Below are positions 62,302 through 64,000 of a stretch of DNA of 64,000 nucleotides, one piece after another; position 1 is the stretch's first letter, and every line of letters begins with the position of its first letter. The notes beneath the pieces were generated by a model. The model ran no database searches. It was not told the origin of the DNA and saw only the letters and a program-made list of their open reading frames with translations. The position numbers and the translations under genes are program-made. This DNA is from Flavobacterium ardleyense (GTDB lineage: Bacteria; Bacteroidota; Bacteroidia; Flavobacteriales; Flavobacteriaceae): assembly GCF_033547075.1 (NCBI RefSeq), contig NZ_CP137891.1, positions 62,001-126,000 of the forward strand, read 5' to 3'.

Positions 62302-62332
62302 CTATATAATCGGAAATAACCCGATTATATAG
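62302..62332 (+). repeat. Perfect 12-bp palindrome with a following T-run
   Basis: CTATATAATCGG / CCGATTATATAG around a 7-base loop, followed by AGATTTTTTG on the plus strand. It looks like a rightward terminator, but no rightward gene ends here. Confidence 0.55.
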
Positions 62333-62398
62333 AGATTTTTTGACATTCTAATTTATCTTCAGAAGATAAACAATCTTTTAATCAACCTCAATTTTAGA

Positions 62399-62444
62399 CA
62401 AAAAAAATAGGTAAGCAATGTGTCTAAATTCATCACTTACCTAT
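62399..62444 (-). terminator. Terminator after the small membrane protein gene
   Basis: 9-bp stem ATAGGTAAG / CTTACCTAT (62407-62415 and 62436-62444) followed by a U-run on the minus strand. Confidence 0.8.
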
Positions 62445-62484
62445 AACAAAGAACAAAAACAATTAAAAACAACAAGCAAATAAA

Positions 62485-62736
62485 TTACTGTCCAGCGCCT
62501 AGTACATTTACTGCGCCGGCTATATAAACTATTGGTTTCCACAAAATGACATAGGCTACAAACGTCAAAATTGAGAAAACTATCCAAAACCAGGCATTGG
62601 CGTCATTGACGAAATTTGGAAAAAACTCATATAACAAATAATACAAACCGGCAGGAATTGCTAATAATCCTGCGGCAATCCACAGGGCGACTTTTAGAAA
62701 GAATGCAATAATATTTAAAATGATTTCGAATAACAT
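62485..62736 (-). CDS. Small membrane protein
   Basis: 83 aa, almost entirely hydrophobic: two long membrane segments (about 3-36 and 48-76). Starts MLFEIILNIIAFFLKVALWIA. No family recognised. 61 bases downstream of the neighbouring small gene, both leftward. Confidence 0.65.
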   Translation of the reverse strand: MLFEIILNIIAFFLKVALWIAAGLLAIPAGLYYLLYEFFPNFVNDANAWFWIVFSILTFVAYVILWKPIVYIAGAVNVLGAGQ

Positions 62737-62797
62737 AGGCTTTAGATTTGTGACTTTCGTCAGTTGAGTATATTTTTATTTAGATATTTTAATAGAT

Positions 62798-62989
62798 CTA
62801 ATCTTGATTAAGGGCCAATATTAAACCAGTGACAAGAAGTGTAAATCCACTTCCTAATATGGCTCCAGTTTTTTTGTCAGTTCCTGTAAATTCTGAAATT
62901 GCAACTCCAGCAGCTGCACCAGTGGCTCCGAGTTTTGAAGCGTCTTGCATTGTAACTTCTTTTTTGGTCGAACGTTTTAAGATTTTCAT
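62798..62989 (-). CDS. Small basic membrane-associated protein
   Basis: 63 aa from the ATG at 62989 (MKILKRSTKKEVTMQDASKLGATGAAAGVAISEF). Basic N-terminus, a Gly/Ala-rich stretch and a C-terminal membrane helix (GAILGSGFTLLVTGLILAL). Divergent from the WYL regulator gene. No family recognised; an upstream Met at 63040 is possible. Confidence 0.55.
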   Translation of the reverse strand: MKILKRSTKKEVTMQDASKLGATGAAAGVAISEFTGTDKKTGAILGSGFTLLVTGLILALNQD

Positions 62990-63069
62990 AGTGGCTAGGT
63001 TTATAGTTTGAACTGCAATAGTAATCCAGCAAACTGCCAAAAGATGTCAGTGAGAAAATAATTTTTGAA

Positions 63070-63084
63070 TGACACGTTTTGTCA
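63070..63084. promoter_or_regulatory. Inverted repeat upstream of the WYL regulator
   Basis: TGACA-N5-TGTCA, 12 bases before the -7 box at 63096. A candidate operator in the divergent intergenic region. Confidence 0.4.
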
Positions 63085-63095
63085 GTTTCAATCTG

Positions 63096-63103
63096 TAGTT
63101 TTG
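63096..63103 (+). promoter_or_regulatory. -7 box of the WYL regulator gene
   Basis: TAGTTTTG on the plus strand, 22 bases before the ATG at 63125. Confidence 0.5.
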
Positions 63104-63124
63104 AAAACATCTAAAAAACATAGT

Positions 63125-64000
63125 ATGGCAAATCTTAATATGAATCAATTGCAGCGTATTCATCTATTAATCGAACTTCTGCAACGCAAACCTTATAGTA
63201 GTCTAGACGCTATTGTCGATTATTTCGAATCTTACGATTTGCCTTTAAATGAAAGGACCTTTTACAGATTAAATAGAGATTTAAGGACTCGTTTCAAAAT
63301 TGAAATTACCTTCGATCATTCAAAAGGCGGTTATTTTATTGATGAGGAGAAAAGCATTAATTTAGAATCATTTCTGACGATTGTCAAAACGATGTCGATG
63401 TCGGATTATTTATTTTCTAAAGATAATTTGGCCGAAAGTTTGTCTTTTATCTCTTTTGAAAAGAATGAGAATAATGACACCGTTATAAATTTCAAAGAGA
63501 TTGTAAATGCAATTGAAAAAAAATTCGAAATTCAATTCCAACATTTCAGTTTCTACCATCAAAAAGAATCTCAGTATTCTCTGAAACCTTACGCTTTGAA
63601 ACAATTCCAAAACCGATGGTATGTAATTGGCGAAACTTCAAAAGGCTATAGAACATTTGGACTTGATCGAATATCAAATATCACACTTGGCACAAAAAAG
63701 ATCAAGGTTAAAACTGAAGATGCTTTGGAGAAATTCAGCAGCGTGGTAGGTTTAAATTTTTCTGATCACAAGAGAGAGATTGTGCAACTTTCCTTTCCTG
63801 CTTCCCAAAAATATTATATTGAATCCTTACCAATTCACCATAGTCAGCGGGTTGTTGCTGATGATGAGCGCTATAATATTGAAATTCTAGTGCATCCCAA
63901 TTTTGAATTGAAGCAGCAAATATTGAAATATGGTTCCTTAATTAAGGTCATAAAACCAACTTGGCTGGCGGAGGAAATAAAAGCAGAAATAAAAAAGACT
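63125..64000 (+). CDS. WYL-domain transcriptional regulator (cut by window edge)
   Basis: 292 codons, open to the window end. The N-terminal winged helix-turn-helix reads LQRIHLLIELLQRKPYSSLDAIVDYFESYDLPLNERTFYRLNRDLR, and the WYL domain (about 150-230) contains SLKPYALKQFQNRWYVIGETSKGYRTFGLDRI, where RWYVIG is the WYL-type core. A C-terminal extension (WCX) follows: VQLSFPASQKYYIESLPIHHSQRVVADDE. Such regulators sense nucleotides or other ligands and often sit next to defence or DNA-metabolism genes; what lies to the right is outside the window. Confidence 0.88.
   Translation, partial: MANLNMNQLQRIHLLIELLQRKPYSSLDAIVDYFESYDLPLNERTFYRLNRDLRTRFKIEITFDHSKGGYFIDEEKSINLESFLTIVKTMSMSDYLFSKDNLAESLSFISFEKNENNDTVINFKEIVNAIEKKFEIQFQHFSFYHQKESQYSLKPYALKQFQNRWYVIGETSKGYRTFGLDRISNITLGTKKIKVKTEDALEKFSSVVGLNFSDHKREIVQLSFPASQKYYIESLPIHHSQRVVADDERYNIEILVHPNFELKQQILKYGSLIKVIKPTWLAEEIKAEIKKT

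Overview
The window is chromosomal DNA from a low-GC member of the Bacteroidetes, most likely Flavobacterium or a close relative in Flavobacteriaceae. The evidence is a T9SS type A sorting domain, a SusC/SusD pair, Bacteroidetes-type promoters (TTG-N19-TAnnTTTG), almost no Shine-Dalgarno sequences, and the local gene order. Nearly all of 1-30945 is transcribed leftward.

Layout. 1-334 is the start of a secreted surface protein cut by the window edge. 861-14607 is the core information-processing block on the minus strand: tRNA-Thr(TGT), tRNA-Tyr, tRNA-Thr(GGT), tuf, tRNA-Trp, secE, nusG, rplK, rplA, rplJ, rplL, rpoB, rpoC and a DUF3467 gene. Upstream of it lie hpf, xerC and rpsU. 16896-22296 holds an acyl-CoA dehydrogenase, a DUF2851/PspC/helix-hairpin-helix gene trio and a cystathionine beta-synthase-like enzyme. 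22383-30945 is the cell-surface section: a putative porin, a T9SS-exported subtilisin-like protease and a SusD/SusC pair. 31143-43785 holds housekeeping and small accessory genes (rnhB, lipB, lysS, hemL, a LysM glucosaminidase, a D-cysteine desulfhydrase-like enzyme, hutU, a DUF4136 lipoprotein, a dihydrouridine synthase), with one type II toxin-antitoxin pair on each side of the dihydrouridine synthase gene.

44742-61496 is a catabolic block on the minus strand. A TetR regulator is followed by paaE-A-B-C-D-G-H-I-J-Z, an extra enoyl-CoA hydratase-family gene and paaY (phenylacetyl-CoA epoxidation, ring opening and beta-oxidation). Directly after come branched-chain 2-oxoacid dehydrogenase E2, a branched-chain aminotransferase and a fused E1. 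Phenylacetate and branched-chain amino acids both drain to acyl-CoAs, so this looks like an amino-acid carbon catabolism region. paaK (phenylacetate-CoA ligase) and the E3 subunit are not in the window. The right end carries a DUF4230 protein, two small membrane proteins and a WYL-domain regulator cut by the window edge.

No CRISPR array, prophage or recognisable defence system was found. The least explained signals are non-coding: a two-hairpin dispersed repeat present twice with compensatory base changes (16012-16152 and 20638-20775), three tandem copies of a roughly 133-base unit between lipB and lysS, a TGTA-rich island inside the paa cluster, and a perfect Shine-Dalgarno in front of rpsU. 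Other points of interest are a PaaZ with an extra C-terminal DinB/DUF1569-like domain and a palindrome sitting on the predicted paa start site.
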